Assembly (NCBI GenBank): GCA_020746105.1
Contig: CM036621.1
Span: forward strand, 50,130,264-50,194,263
DNA length: 64,000 nucleotides
Reading direction: 5' to 3'
Source: Trogon surrucura
Lineage: Eukaryota; Chordata; Aves; Trogoniformes; Trogonidae
The position numbers and the translations under genes are program-made. The notes beneath the pieces were generated by a model. It did not search any database and had not been told where the DNA came from. It saw nothing but the letters and a program-made list of their open reading frames with translations. Shown here one piece after another: positions 25,101 through 35,420 of this stretch. Positions within the stretch are counted from its first letter, which is position 1. Each line of letters starts with the position of its first letter.

Positions 25101-28100
25101 GGTGATAATTAAAGCAGTGTTTTCCAGGCCTCTGCTCATCTTCTTCTATGCTGAAATTGCCGGGAAGTGGGGAGCGGGATTGTGCCAGCCAACAGGAACC
25201 CTGGAAATCCACGTTCAGCGATTTGGTGTGCATTATTTCTTTGGCTTGTTAGTGTGTCCTCGCTGCTGGGTGCAGGTACAGAGTTTGTGAAAACCTTCAG
25301 GTAGGGGAGAGAACTGCCTGACAATTGTAGGTCGTATTTTTTTATTTCTCATGTGCTGAAAAAAAGTGCGTAATTTATGTGGTGTAATTTAATCCACATA
25401 GCCCCCCTCTGTGCTGATTCGTGACATGATGGGGAAGGGTAGTGGGATATTATGTTTTGGGCTAAAATAAATAAATAAATAATGAACTAACTGATTCCTC
25501 CTGTGCTCTGATTATGGATGAAATAGTACAAACCAGCATCCAGCTAAAAAGACAGACTCAGAGAATCGTGGCTGGTAATCACAATGATACCAGGATGAGT
25601 TTTTCTAGAAGTGCTGTGAAATTGTGCAGTAAATTACGTTCCACGAGCTGTATTATTCCCTGGTTTAGTAAATAAGCCTCCTGACAAGAGGCAGTTGCAG
25701 ACAGCTTCACCAGAGCCACGGCTTGGCACGATGCAGTACGGCTCCGGCATTTTGGGAACAAAGTGCTCCAGGAGATGCTGCTTGAGGGCTGTTGCACTGA
25801 CACAGCTGCTGTTATCCTCTTTGTGGTCTTTTCTTTTTGTCATCTCTTCAGTTGGGCTCCTTTCTTTACTCTTCCCAGCTTATTCAAAATCTGTTTCTGT
25901 CTTATGATCTTGCATCGCCTCTTTCTGTTGGAGCCTGTTTCTGCCACAGCTGTTCTGGCCAGGAGACCAGAGCTGCTGCTCCTGGCCATGTCTGAGCTTG
26001 GATCCTAGGATCTGATTTAAATTTTTAGCCTGGGAAGCATGGACTAACTTAAAAAAACCGAGCTAAGGCCATCAGGGTCTAACCTCTGGAAAAAAATAAG
26101 ACAATCTGTGGTGAAAGCAATAATGCAGTGAGAGCATCCCAAAAGTCAGCTCATGCATGAAACCACAGAGAGCATCGTGTGGAATCTGCTTCTGTAGCCT
26201 CCAAAGCCTGTATCCATTACGTGTTAGCACTTAGCTGAAGACGTTCTCTTCCCCTTCCTGTGCTCAGTGGCTCCTTGCTCCTACCAGGAATGGACAAGTG
26301 AGCAATGCTCTGTCAGAACCCATTACATGCTGTCCTGTGAGCAATCACTGCTGCAAGTTGCCTCCCTGGCAGGAGGAGATGCTCGCCAGGAGCAGAGAGA
26401 CGGTATTACAATATCTTCAAGTGGTTTAATGATAGCATAAAAAAATGTGATCAATATTCACTTGGCTTAAAATTCCAGTATTCAATTGTAGTGTTCAATT
26501 ACCGCTTTCTGTAATCAAACACTACAGTGGCTTCCTTCACCACAGTAACTGGTAGTGTCATTGGCGATGGTATCCACTTGGTACAGCGTTGAAATCTTGG
26601 GCTGTAGTTTACTGCCCAAATCCTATTTTCACTGAGACACCCCCATACGCAATGAAAATAAATGTACTGCTTTGTTGAATTGGAGATTTCTTTAGTAAGG
26701 AGGTGTTTAATAAGCACCTACCAATGTAAACAGAGTTCCTTGTGTCACATCTGGAGTTGCAATTTTTTCTCCCTTGATTATCAAGGAATATATTCTGCAT
26801 GGAAGAATTCACAGCTTACAAAGACATCTGCTTGCTAAATAATGTAATTAAAGTAGATACAGCATAACAGGGACCTTACTCCTATGTTCTTAATGAGCAA
26901 AAAGTTGGTTTTGGGTGATCAGAATGTGTTGGCTGGTCTTGTGCTGGTGGAGGGAAGGAAGAAAGAAAACAAAGAAAAGCAATAGGGGAGAAGAGGAAAA
27001 ATGAATGGAGGAGATGAGGGTGCAAGAGAGAATGAAGGGTGCCTCTGCAGCAGAGCCTGTCTGGTGCCAGAAGTAGATGGTGATGTTGAAGGTGGTGGGA
27101 CCGTGACAATGGTAGATCCAGGCAGTCCCTCCAGTCTTGCAGGGCATCCAGAGGCCCTTTTAGAGGCTCTTTTTCTCCCTAAGTGATTGTATAAAGGGCG
27201 TTTCTCTTCCTAAGTGATTGGCTTTTCCCTTTTACTGTTCTAATAATTTCGGAGAGCAGAAAGCCAGCTGTCATCAAATCTGTGCAAAGTCACTATATTT
27301 AGTTGTTGAAGACAGACTGCTCACAGGAGCAACTAGGTGGAAACCAGCTAGCTGGGCTCGTCTGACCTGCTCTTTGCAAGCCACGATGTTTGTCTGCTTG
27401 GGCAGCTCCAAAAAGGCTTTTCCAATCCTACCAGCAAAGGACCAGAGTGGAGGTAGTGGTAACCTTGAGCCCTTGTCTCCCGAAGGGACAAAGCCCGGGC
27501 ACTGCCATTGCCTAATGCTGGGGTGAGAATGTGCCCCCCATGTCTCCATGCCCCTTTGCTCGATAGCAAAGTCAGCCTGCCATTCCGGAGGGTGTTCTCC
27601 TAGGGTCTCAACCCCAGGACTCGGTGGTACCATGGATGTGCAAATCCCCTGGCCCTGCTGTGTGACATGTGTTGCTTAGCAAAAGCAACCTCGTCTGAGC
27701 TTTACTTTTACTCAATAGCTGTCCTTTTCCTTCTGTGACTGATCTCATCGGAGCAGTCGTTTTGGTGTTTACTTTTGGCATCACTAAAGGTGCACGCTGC
27801 TCAGCTCTAAGGGTAAATCCATACTTTTCCAGAAAGTTTTAAGGGACTCGTCAGACCAAGGATACTCTTCCCTGCTCCATTGCAGACCTGGATTATTTTG
27901 GCAGAAAAACATATTTGGGAGCTCCTGGCAGTGCAGACTATCGTGAGGACGATTTTTCAAGTGTGGTTTGGAGGATCTCTGCTGAGATAATAAACCTCAC
28001 GTCTGTTTGGTTGCAAGCTTTGCGCTGCTTGTTCAGTCCTCCTTGTCTCCAATATTGTACCCGGTAGGAATTAAATAGTGGTAACTTACCTTGGTCTGGC

Positions 28101-28130
28101 ACCAGCACGTTTCTAATGTTCCCAGAACAG
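25101..28130. other. Non-coding DNA with AAAT repeat and an imperfect duplication
   Basis: A short (AAAT)n tract occupies 25464-25483. An imperfect direct repeat shares CCTAAGTGATTG at about 27178-27189 and 27209-27220, with similar T/C-rich sequence just before each copy. No gene is recognised. Confidence 0.5.
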
Positions 28131-28420
28131 ACAGCCCTCACTGACTGCGCGAGCTTGCTGCTGAAGGATGATGCATCATGTTGCTTTGGAGGGGCGAAGC
28201 ACCGAGAGGCTGTCAGCCGAGGCTGCCGGGGCAGGCGCAGCACGGTGGGGATCCCTCGTCCATTTTCTTTACCAACCACAAACAAATTGCAGCAGATAAA
28301 AGCATAAATGCTGCTTGGTCCTGTTCCCTTATTAGCTGCATCTCCCGCAAAGCGTTCTGCACTGACGTTATTACACGCGTCGTTGTGAGAAACCACCATG
28401 GAGTTAAATGATCTACCAGC
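28131..28420. promoter_or_regulatory. CpG-bearing candidate regulatory block
   Basis: CpGs are more frequent than in the neighbouring sequence (GACTGCGCGAGC, GCCGAGGCTGCCGGGGC, TTACACGCGTCGTTG). Motif-like cores include AACCACAAAC (RUNX-like, near 28275) and GACGTTATTACACG. A 153-codon minus-strand frame (27,938-28,399) spans the block but has no recognised domain. The regulatory role is inferred; an unrecognised exon is not excluded. Confidence 0.28.
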
Positions 28421-31400
28421 TGGGAGGAATAGATGGGTGAGGTTACATGTAGTAAAGTCCAGACAAGGAGTCTGGTTTTATGGAATCCAGGCATTTTTTC
28501 ATGCTTTACTATAGGAACCTTTCAGCTACTCTAAGGAAGATTTTTTTTCCATCTAATACCCGGCTACCAACTACATTTTGATGTACGTGCAACCTAAGAT
28601 AATATGTTTCTTTACTTACTAATTTTATGTTGTAATTTTTGTATATCTGGTTGTATATAGTGGTCTGCCACTGAATGGGCATTGTATTGACTTATGGGTT
28701 CCCCTCAAGAGCTGTGTACGGGAATGCTATATCACGTAGAGAAATCTGTATGGTAAAACTCTCCCTTGAACTTCTAGTATGTAAGGCAAAAATGATCCAA
28801 ACCCAAACACCCAACTTTCACCCAAAATGTTTTGCAGAGGGTGTTTTGAGTTTTGTCCGCTGTTCTTGAGTTGGTGTATGAGATGGAAGTTCATTTTCCT
28901 CCAATACGCGTGTGATTTTGTACATGAGAGAGCGCTGCTCCGACCGACGCGGGAGCTACAGGCAGAGCAGGGCAGGAGCAAGCAGAGATACCAGCATTTA
29001 TCTTACTAACACAATGACCGTGCTGCCAAATACCGTCCTTGTGTTCCTGGGTGCCATGGGCCTCACTGCTGTGTAGTGCTGGATCCTGCGAGGAGCAAAC
29101 CTGAGAAACTGAAGCTTTTTTTTTTTAAGCTTTTTTTTTTTTTTTTACCCAGCTTTGACTGCACAGACCACATACTGAGTAAATTCTTTTTTAGTGCATT
29201 CCTGCATTGAAACCTTTGTGTGAGGAACTGATTTATTTGCTGCTTAAACGTGCAGGACAGTTAGCGTATGTGGAAACACTTGCAAGAAATGTAAGGTTTA
29301 GGTTTTGTGTTGTCATCTGTTTTTTGTTTTTATGGTGGAGTTTGCCCTTGTAATGGAGAGCATTTGTTTACGTGGTGGTGTGATAGCTCTGTGAACTGCA
29401 GGGGAAAAACAATTTGCTGTTGGGGACAGATGTCTAAGGATATAGTAATTTCTTGTGCTCATATCTGAGTCACAGAGGAGTGGAAATTCAGTACGCTACC
29501 ACCCTAGAACTACCCATGTGAAGTCAGGAGTCCGCGGCAGAGGAGGATTCGGACAGTGCCTCCAGGCTTCCCGTGCCTTTCGAGCAAAACGCAGAGGAAA
29601 GGGCAATAAAACAGAGAAGAAATTGCAAGTACTGACGCATTTTGAGCCTGTGGATGGCACATGGTGGGGATTTGCAGCCCACTGAGTGCTGGGAGAAAGG
29701 GAAGTGGCACTGTGCAAGGAGCAATCTGAGCCCACTTTTTTGAGTGGGCAGCTTTATTGTAGGTATAGGCTTTGTAGCATTACATGTTTTTTTGTTGGGT
29801 GGTTTTGTTTTGTTTCATTACTTTTCTTTGTGCGTATGCGTTACAGAAAAATGATGGAGATGGTTCAGAGTGGTGCAGGTAAAACAAATGCTGAATAGGG
29901 ACAGAAACCAGCAGCGATGGCTGTGTGTGTCCAGACAGCGTTAGCAACATTTTCTCATGTCTTCGTGGGATTTTCCAGTTCTCTTCAAAAGGTTAAATTT
30001 GGGAAGAGTGACACAGCAGCAGTTTAAGAACTGCTGGAGGTTTTCTGTGGCATAGAGCTTTGCTGTGAAGTGATGTATAGAGACAAACACTGGTCCTGGA
30101 ACCAGTCTAAATTTATCATTGTGCCACAATAGACACTTAAATTTAAATGTGTGTCCGGTACTTGCCATTTCAGTAGGTTGCAATCAGCTTGAATTGATAT
30201 TACCTGAATAAATCAAAGAGCTGAATAGCGCATCCATTTCTTATACAACAGAGCACTGCACATTACCTGAGGGTGAAAGGAGTTGGTGCAGAGGCTCTGA
30301 GTGGTGTTATTGTAACGAAAACTCAACACTGCCGTACAAAAGAACACGTTTTGGTTTATTGTGGCCTCCTCCAAAACGAAAAGTGCTTTCCACTGTAGTG
30401 TCCAAGCTAGTAAATGACTGTGATTGCTTGTACAGAGATTGCCTAATCTATTGAATGGCTACTGAGTAGCCATACGTACCATCATCCGTCCTATTTACAC
30501 GACTGTGGGGCCCCGTTTGGTCCTGGGACAGGTTGGCTTCAGGCAACACCCAGCACTTCTGTTGCCCTGTGGTACGTGTTTCTTTTTTCCTAGGGAAAAG
30601 TTGTGGTGCTTTGGGGCGGGGGTTTTTTGATTTTGTTTTTTTTAACTGTTACTATTCCAGGTCACATCGAAACAGGTTTATGTAGTGGATTTCCTGACTG
30701 TTCTCACTGTGCTTCGGTTCGTGCTGTGGAGCTGCCTCGAGGTGCTGTGCTGAATTGCTTTGAAACTCCTCTGGGTGATGTGCCCCTGGTCTCTGTTAAA
30801 CGTCTCTGGTTGCTCACAAGCCTTTAGTCCATGGAATCGAGTTGGACGTAGCCTCCGCATTAAATTCCCCAAACGCGTGTGTTGTGGGTGTTGGGTCCTG
30901 GGTGCCTCTTTGATTTGTTCTGCAGGTCCATTGATATTGCTGAGCTTCGTCAGCTAACGTAGGCTCAGGGGAAGGTGCTGTACGTGCACCCCAGGGCCTG
31001 TCGTATGTCCAGTGTGGGGAAAGGAGAGACTCCGGTTGCCTCTGCTTTTCCTGCACCAGAATTTTTTCATTAAATTGGCATGAGTGTTGGATGAGGGAGG
31101 AGGTCTGCTTTAATGCTCTCCGTTCACTCTGGACAGCCTTTCACTGCTTGCCATCCTCTGTGCTCATTGCTACTTTCCTACAAGATGCTGAGGAAACGTC
31201 TGTACTAAATCCAGCTGCCTTGGTTTTTGTTTGGGGAAAGCAAACCACTTCTGTCTTACACCTCCATCAGCTTCGTGAGGTTTTTCTTTTGGCTTAACTT
31301 TGTGGTTCTTCATACAGACATGAAGGGAGATAATCACATTTCTGCTTTCCTCTTCTCTTTTCAACCCACTATGAATCTTCTGCTTCTGTCCTGCCTCATT

Positions 31401-31430
31401 TGTTTCTTCCTCTGATTCTCCTCATTAAAT
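28421..31430. other. Single-copy non-coding DNA, no gene recognised
   Basis: Includes a tandem AAGC-T11/AAGC-T16 block at 29112-29146. Open frames do not exceed about 84 codons. No transposon, RNA gene or promoter is recognised. Confidence 0.55.
29112..29146 (+). repeat. Tandem AAGC-poly(T) units
   Basis: AAGC followed by 11 T (29112-29126) is immediately repeated as AAGC followed by 16 T (29127-29146). This looks like a slippage or duplication product within a T run. Confidence 0.8.
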
Positions 31431-31640
31431 AAATTGCAGGCAGAATGTCCTGTCAGACAAATGTAAATTAATATATTGCAACCCAAACTTCAAAAAGGAA
31501 AAAAAGAATTTAATTACAGTGACCCATGTCCTTATCCCACCACGGTCAATGATAAAATGGCTATTGACTTAATTGGGAACAAGGCACTGCTCCCTCTAAT
31601 TTCATGTTGTTTCATTATTATCATTAATAAATTGAGTTTC
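31431..31640. promoter_or_regulatory. Candidate conserved non-coding element (AT-rich)
   Basis: An AT-rich, complex stretch with repeated homeodomain-like cores: AAATTAATATATTGC, TTTAATTACAG (near 31510), CTTAATTGGG (near 31569) and CATTAATAAATTGAG. A short ATT/ATC-rich segment lies at 31610-31630. No coding frame explains the composition. This is inference from motif density only. Confidence 0.27.
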
Positions 31641-33080
31641 CCCATTTGTATGGTGAGCAGTTGTGCTGGATGGCCAGAACCTTCCCTCTTTGTTTGTGTA
31701 ATGGTCAGGGAGGTTTCGTGGCTACAGGCCAGCAACCTCCTTGATTGAACGGGTACAGGCAAGTACTGCCTCTGTCGGGGAAAGTCAAAAGAAACTCTGC
31801 AATATGAGATAGGGAATAACACACCGAGTGGATACGAAATGCATTCATTTGGCTCTGACATTTTTTTTTGTTGCAGCTCTGAAGAGGAAGCCATATGGAG
31901 ATTATCTTTCTGTTTTATATATTGAAATACAGGAGCTCAGGGGCAGAATTGTAAATGATGCGGTTATGAGTTTACTCTGCGCTCATAGGTATGTTCCCTT
32001 ATCTTGTTACATGGCTGCTCCTAGGAATCAAATACGGAAGTTTACATTGCACTACTCTTGATGGCTGAAAGCTTTTGTTTTTTTAGATGATGCTATACAT
32101 CAGGTTTACAGTTCTCCTGGTAGTTTAAACGAAAGGGCGAACATGCTCTCATGACTCTCATGAAGACCTTAAAACTCTCTGGCACTCTCGTTTGCTGGAG
32201 GACAAGATATATTCTGGTCATTTACAAGCACACATTTTTCAGTGACTGCAATTTCTGGTGCTGTCTGGAAAGGGAGACTCCTTATTTTGATAGTGAGGGT
32301 TTCCGTCCTTCTTGACTTTAGGAGAAAAAAAGAACGCTTCAGTTCTGTTTTCCTCTTCAGCATATACACCGTGTCGTTATACTGTAAATGTGTTATTCCC
32401 TTTTGCTCCCAAAACACCTTTTCCTTTCAGCCACTCGCTGTTGTGAAAGCGTTCCTGGCACTACACGCTGCAGCATCTTTGTTCTGCAGGCAGCAATGAA
32501 CTACAGGCAATGCTGGGGCCAGATTTGAAACCCTTCCTTGAAAAAAGGAAAGAGCAAACTTTACACGTGTATGTTGGTGCATGAGTTATGGTCTAAAGCA
32601 CGCCATAGACGGGATTTTTGTTTGTTTTTCTATTGCATCTCCTTACTGTCATGTTCCCATGACCTGATGGAGCAGAAATGAAGAATAAGTTGTGTATCTG
32701 GAGGGCTTCTGCTGTAGCGCCTTATTGCATACCAGGAATGTCTTAGCACCTCTTTTTGTACCACTTGTGGTGTTCAAGTGTATTGATCAGCTTTCTGGAT
32801 TTCAGGCTATCACAAGTCAGTCTGGGCTTGCCTTTGCTGCCTTGAGGGAGTTAGAGTGAGCTGTGCAGGGTCGTACCCTCAGGAGTAGCAGCATGCCTGA
32901 GCTTCGTTACATCTAGTTATCTCTTACTGTGCTCTAGCTTTGGTCTGTGCTATGGCCAGGTCATTCCGATTATTCAGAGGTGTTGCTCCTGCTGCCAAAA
33001 TACACGTATTACTGTCTGGGCTTTGGTTTTGTGGGGGCTATTCTAAATAAAAAAAGAAATGGTGCGTGCAGCTGTGGCAC
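31641..33080. other. Single-copy non-coding DNA, no gene recognised
   Basis: Unique-looking sequence with short frames only (120 codons or less). A short A-rich stretch lies near 33046-33058. Confidence 0.55.
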
Positions 33081-33570
33081 ATGTTGATGTCTGGCTGAGG
33101 GAAAGGCTGTGTCCCAATAGAAAGCGATGCCCACTGAGCTGCTGCAGAAGAGGGGCTTTGCCTGCTGAAAGAGGGTTATTTTGTGGAGGAAGGGCCATGA
33201 GCTGCAGCCACGGGTGCCTGCATTGCCTCACTGCAGGCGACCAGGCAGCCTTGCCTGAATCTGGCCCCAGCCCCACTGTTCGCTGCAGCGCCTGGGGTGC
33301 GTGGCTACAGAACCACGGACCTGTTTGCAAACGCAGAGGATATTGCCGATCCGAAGCTGCTGCAGTTTCCCCAGAGCTGCGGCCTGTCCTGAGCTAAGAT
33401 GTATGGCATCCTGCTGTCTGGGGACGCAGAAAGTCACCTTCGTCGTGGCTGAACTTTGCTGCAAAACGCGTGTCTGTGATGCCGGCAGAAGGCGGGTGCT
33501 TGTGTCCCCCTCCTGGGCTTCCTCTGCAGCTGCGGCATCAGGAGCCGACCGATGTCTTTGGAGCCTGTTT
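33081..33570. other. GC-rich patch with open frames on both strands
   Basis: Richer in G and C than its neighbours, with many GCTGC/GCAGC groups and few stops. Frames of 109-115 codons are open on plus and minus strands together (plus 33,059-33,397 and 33,301-33,630; minus 33,228-33,575). That is what GC-richness produces by itself, and I see no domain in any of them. It could be an exon of an unrecognised transcript, but nothing positive supports that. Confidence 0.35.
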
Positions 33571-34280
33571 GTCACCCTGAGACTAAAGCAACAGAGAGAG
33601 AGGAAATTAATAAATGTTAATATATGCTAGTTTAATTGAGAAGCACTGTTTTCATCAACTGCTGTTTGAAGAACAGACTTAAGTATGTTTGTGAGCTCAA
33701 ACAAATGTTGGCTTTTTAAAGCTGTTGCACAAATACAAAGATCTTGCTGTCTTTAAAGAGGTTTAGAGCTGTGAACTGTTCAGAACCCAAAATCTATGGG
33801 TGAGTAATGTGGCTGGAATTCAGTAAAGATAATGTTTTTCTGTTTGGTAACTTAAGCCAAGCTTAAGCCAAGTCAGCCTGCAAATCCTGACTTATGTGCC
33901 TTATTTTGTGGGTAGCTCCAGCACCGCAGCACCCAGCCTTCTACATTGTTTGGAACAAGCAGAAGTACTTTCCATCTCATTCCTGTTTTCATATGTGTGG
34001 ATATGTTTTTCCTCTCAACCTTGAAAGGCTTCGTCTCTGGATTGAGGAGCAGGAAAAGCTTGTTCCTGCCACTCTTCTCACCATCCTCAACACAGAGGAG
34101 TCTTGGAGGAATAATTATTACGTGGGAGGATGTGATCTCTGAAAGCAAAACTGAGAGTTATGTTTAAAATTATGTGAGAAAACTGCTTCTGCTTTCCTAG
34201 GGAAACCGTCTGAGACGTCCTTGCATTCTGAATCTCAAGTGACATCCACCTTAGAAACATTTTAAAAATTGGTTTTAGGT
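33571..34280. other. Non-coding DNA with an 11-bp tandem duplication
   Basis: CTTAAGCCAAG occurs twice head to tail (33851-33861 and 33862-33872). A pair of overlapping frames (82 codons plus, 91 codons minus) covers about 33,873-34,148. No family resemblance is seen. Confidence 0.5.
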
Positions 34281-34350
34281 GAAATCAAGGTGGCTTCTGT
34301 AAATTAATTACACTTGAGAGGTGAAGTGCAATGCAATTTAAAAGTTATAA
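34281..34350. promoter_or_regulatory. Candidate regulatory block (NK/T-box-like cores)
   Basis: The segment TTAATTACACTTGAGAGGTG (about 34306-34325) combines a TAATTA homeodomain core, a CACTTGA core as recognised by NK2-type homeodomains, and an AGGTG T-box-like half-site. It is followed by an AT-rich TGCAATGCAATTTAAAAG. Motif assignments come from general knowledge of binding preferences and are suggestive only. Confidence 0.22.
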
Positions 34351-34789
34351 ACCAGAGCAGCTTTTCAAGATTGGTGGAAAAGTCTGAAGGCTGTGGACCT
34401 CTTTCTGAATGTAGTCACGGTTACTTGGCTTCTGTCTTACAGAAAAGTTTGTGCCTAATCCACCAAGCAGGTAGGAGAGATAAGAGCTATTAACTACGAT
34501 GAGTAGCTGGAAAACCTTGAACAAGAGTGCTTGGGGAAGGGATGCATATTAATAAATAAACATGACTTCAGTAGGTGAGTTCACGCACAGCAATATGCAT
34601 GCCGAGCATCACCGCGTCCTTCTCTCCATGCAAACCCAAAATAAGGTTGGCTCTTCAGGGAGGTGGTATGGGAAGGTAGGAGAATTAGGACGTCCTTGAG
34701 TTCAAAGTGAAATCCCTGCTTGAAAGCAGGATATGAGGGTCCTTGTGTTCTGGTTAATTAATTCCTGTGATTTCCCCTGGAAGTGGCCC
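34351..34789. other. Non-coding DNA, nothing recognised
   Basis: Unique-looking, moderately AT-rich sequence between two candidate regulatory blocks. I see no gene, repeat or clear motif cluster. Confidence 0.5.
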
Positions 34790-34930
34790 TTTCATTATTT
34801 CATCACTACCAAAATTAAAATGTAGCCCCCACTCAATAGCAGGAACAATAAGCTTATTGTGATATGCCATGTAGCGCTAACCTTTCCTATGATAACCACA
34901 GACAGCAATCAGCAATATTAGGCCTAGCAT
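34790..34930. promoter_or_regulatory. Candidate regulatory block with SOX-like palindrome
   Basis: Contains the perfect 16-bp palindrome ACAATAAGCTTATTGT (34845-34860), i.e. two inverted ACAAT cores of the kind bound by SOX HMG domains, separated by six bases. Nearby are TATGATAACCACAG (GATA-like plus RUNX-like cores, about 34889-34902) and AGCAATATTAGGCC. SOX dimers generally prefer a tighter spacing, so dimer binding is uncertain. No coding frame explains the block. Confidence 0.3.
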
Positions 34931-35160
34931 GCTGATTATGCTGTCCGAGACCTCTGCAAACCAGTTTGAGATAAAACCTGGAGGAATAGACCATCCTGTA
35001 GCTCCGATCTCCCAGGGAGAGGAGACAAGCATCCCTTGTCATGGCACGAGGATGCTGGGGGCAGCGCATATATTTGTGTAATGTCTTCCACCCTCCTCCC
35101 TGCCTTAACCAGGGTTTATTTTAACCTACCCGGGGTTCAATAGCAAGCAAAAGCCTTTTA
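34931..35160. other. Non-coding DNA, nothing recognised
   Basis: A short unique stretch between the SOX-like block and the CpG patch. No motif cluster, repeat or coding frame is supported. Confidence 0.5.
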
Positions 35161-35420
35161 CGACGTGAAGCGCAGCATTGAGCCACGGCAGCCAGCTCTG
35201 TGTTTGGAGTGACACGGGCTCTGTCCGCGCACAGTCGGCCATTGATATGGCCGGCACAGATGCCGATTCACGGGGAGAGGGCTGGCTAACGGCACCCGTG
35301 GCTGTGGATTGTGCGGGAGCGCCCGCAGTTGCTATCCTTCCCCTCGGGAAAAATGGGCCACTTGAAAGGCGTTTGTATATCAAACCCCAGCTGAGGGGCA
35401 GGGAAACAGAAACCTGAGTA
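35161..35420. promoter_or_regulatory. CpG-dense patch (possible small CpG island or element)
   Basis: About twenty CpGs lie in some 240 bases, including GTCCGCGCACAGTCGGCC and GTGCGGGAGCGCCCGC, in surroundings where CpG is rare. It also holds an inverted repeat CGGCCAT-TGAT-ATGGCCG (35236-35253), whose halves resemble the CCAT core of YY1 sites. Retained CpG suggests either an unmethylated regulatory element or recent GC-biased change. No adjacent exon is recognised, so a promoter is not shown. Confidence 0.35.

Noticed and set aside
27938-28399. Minus-strand 153-codon frame
   Set aside because: No recognised domain; openness is partly explained by raised GC content. Kept only as a note in the CpG-bearing block.
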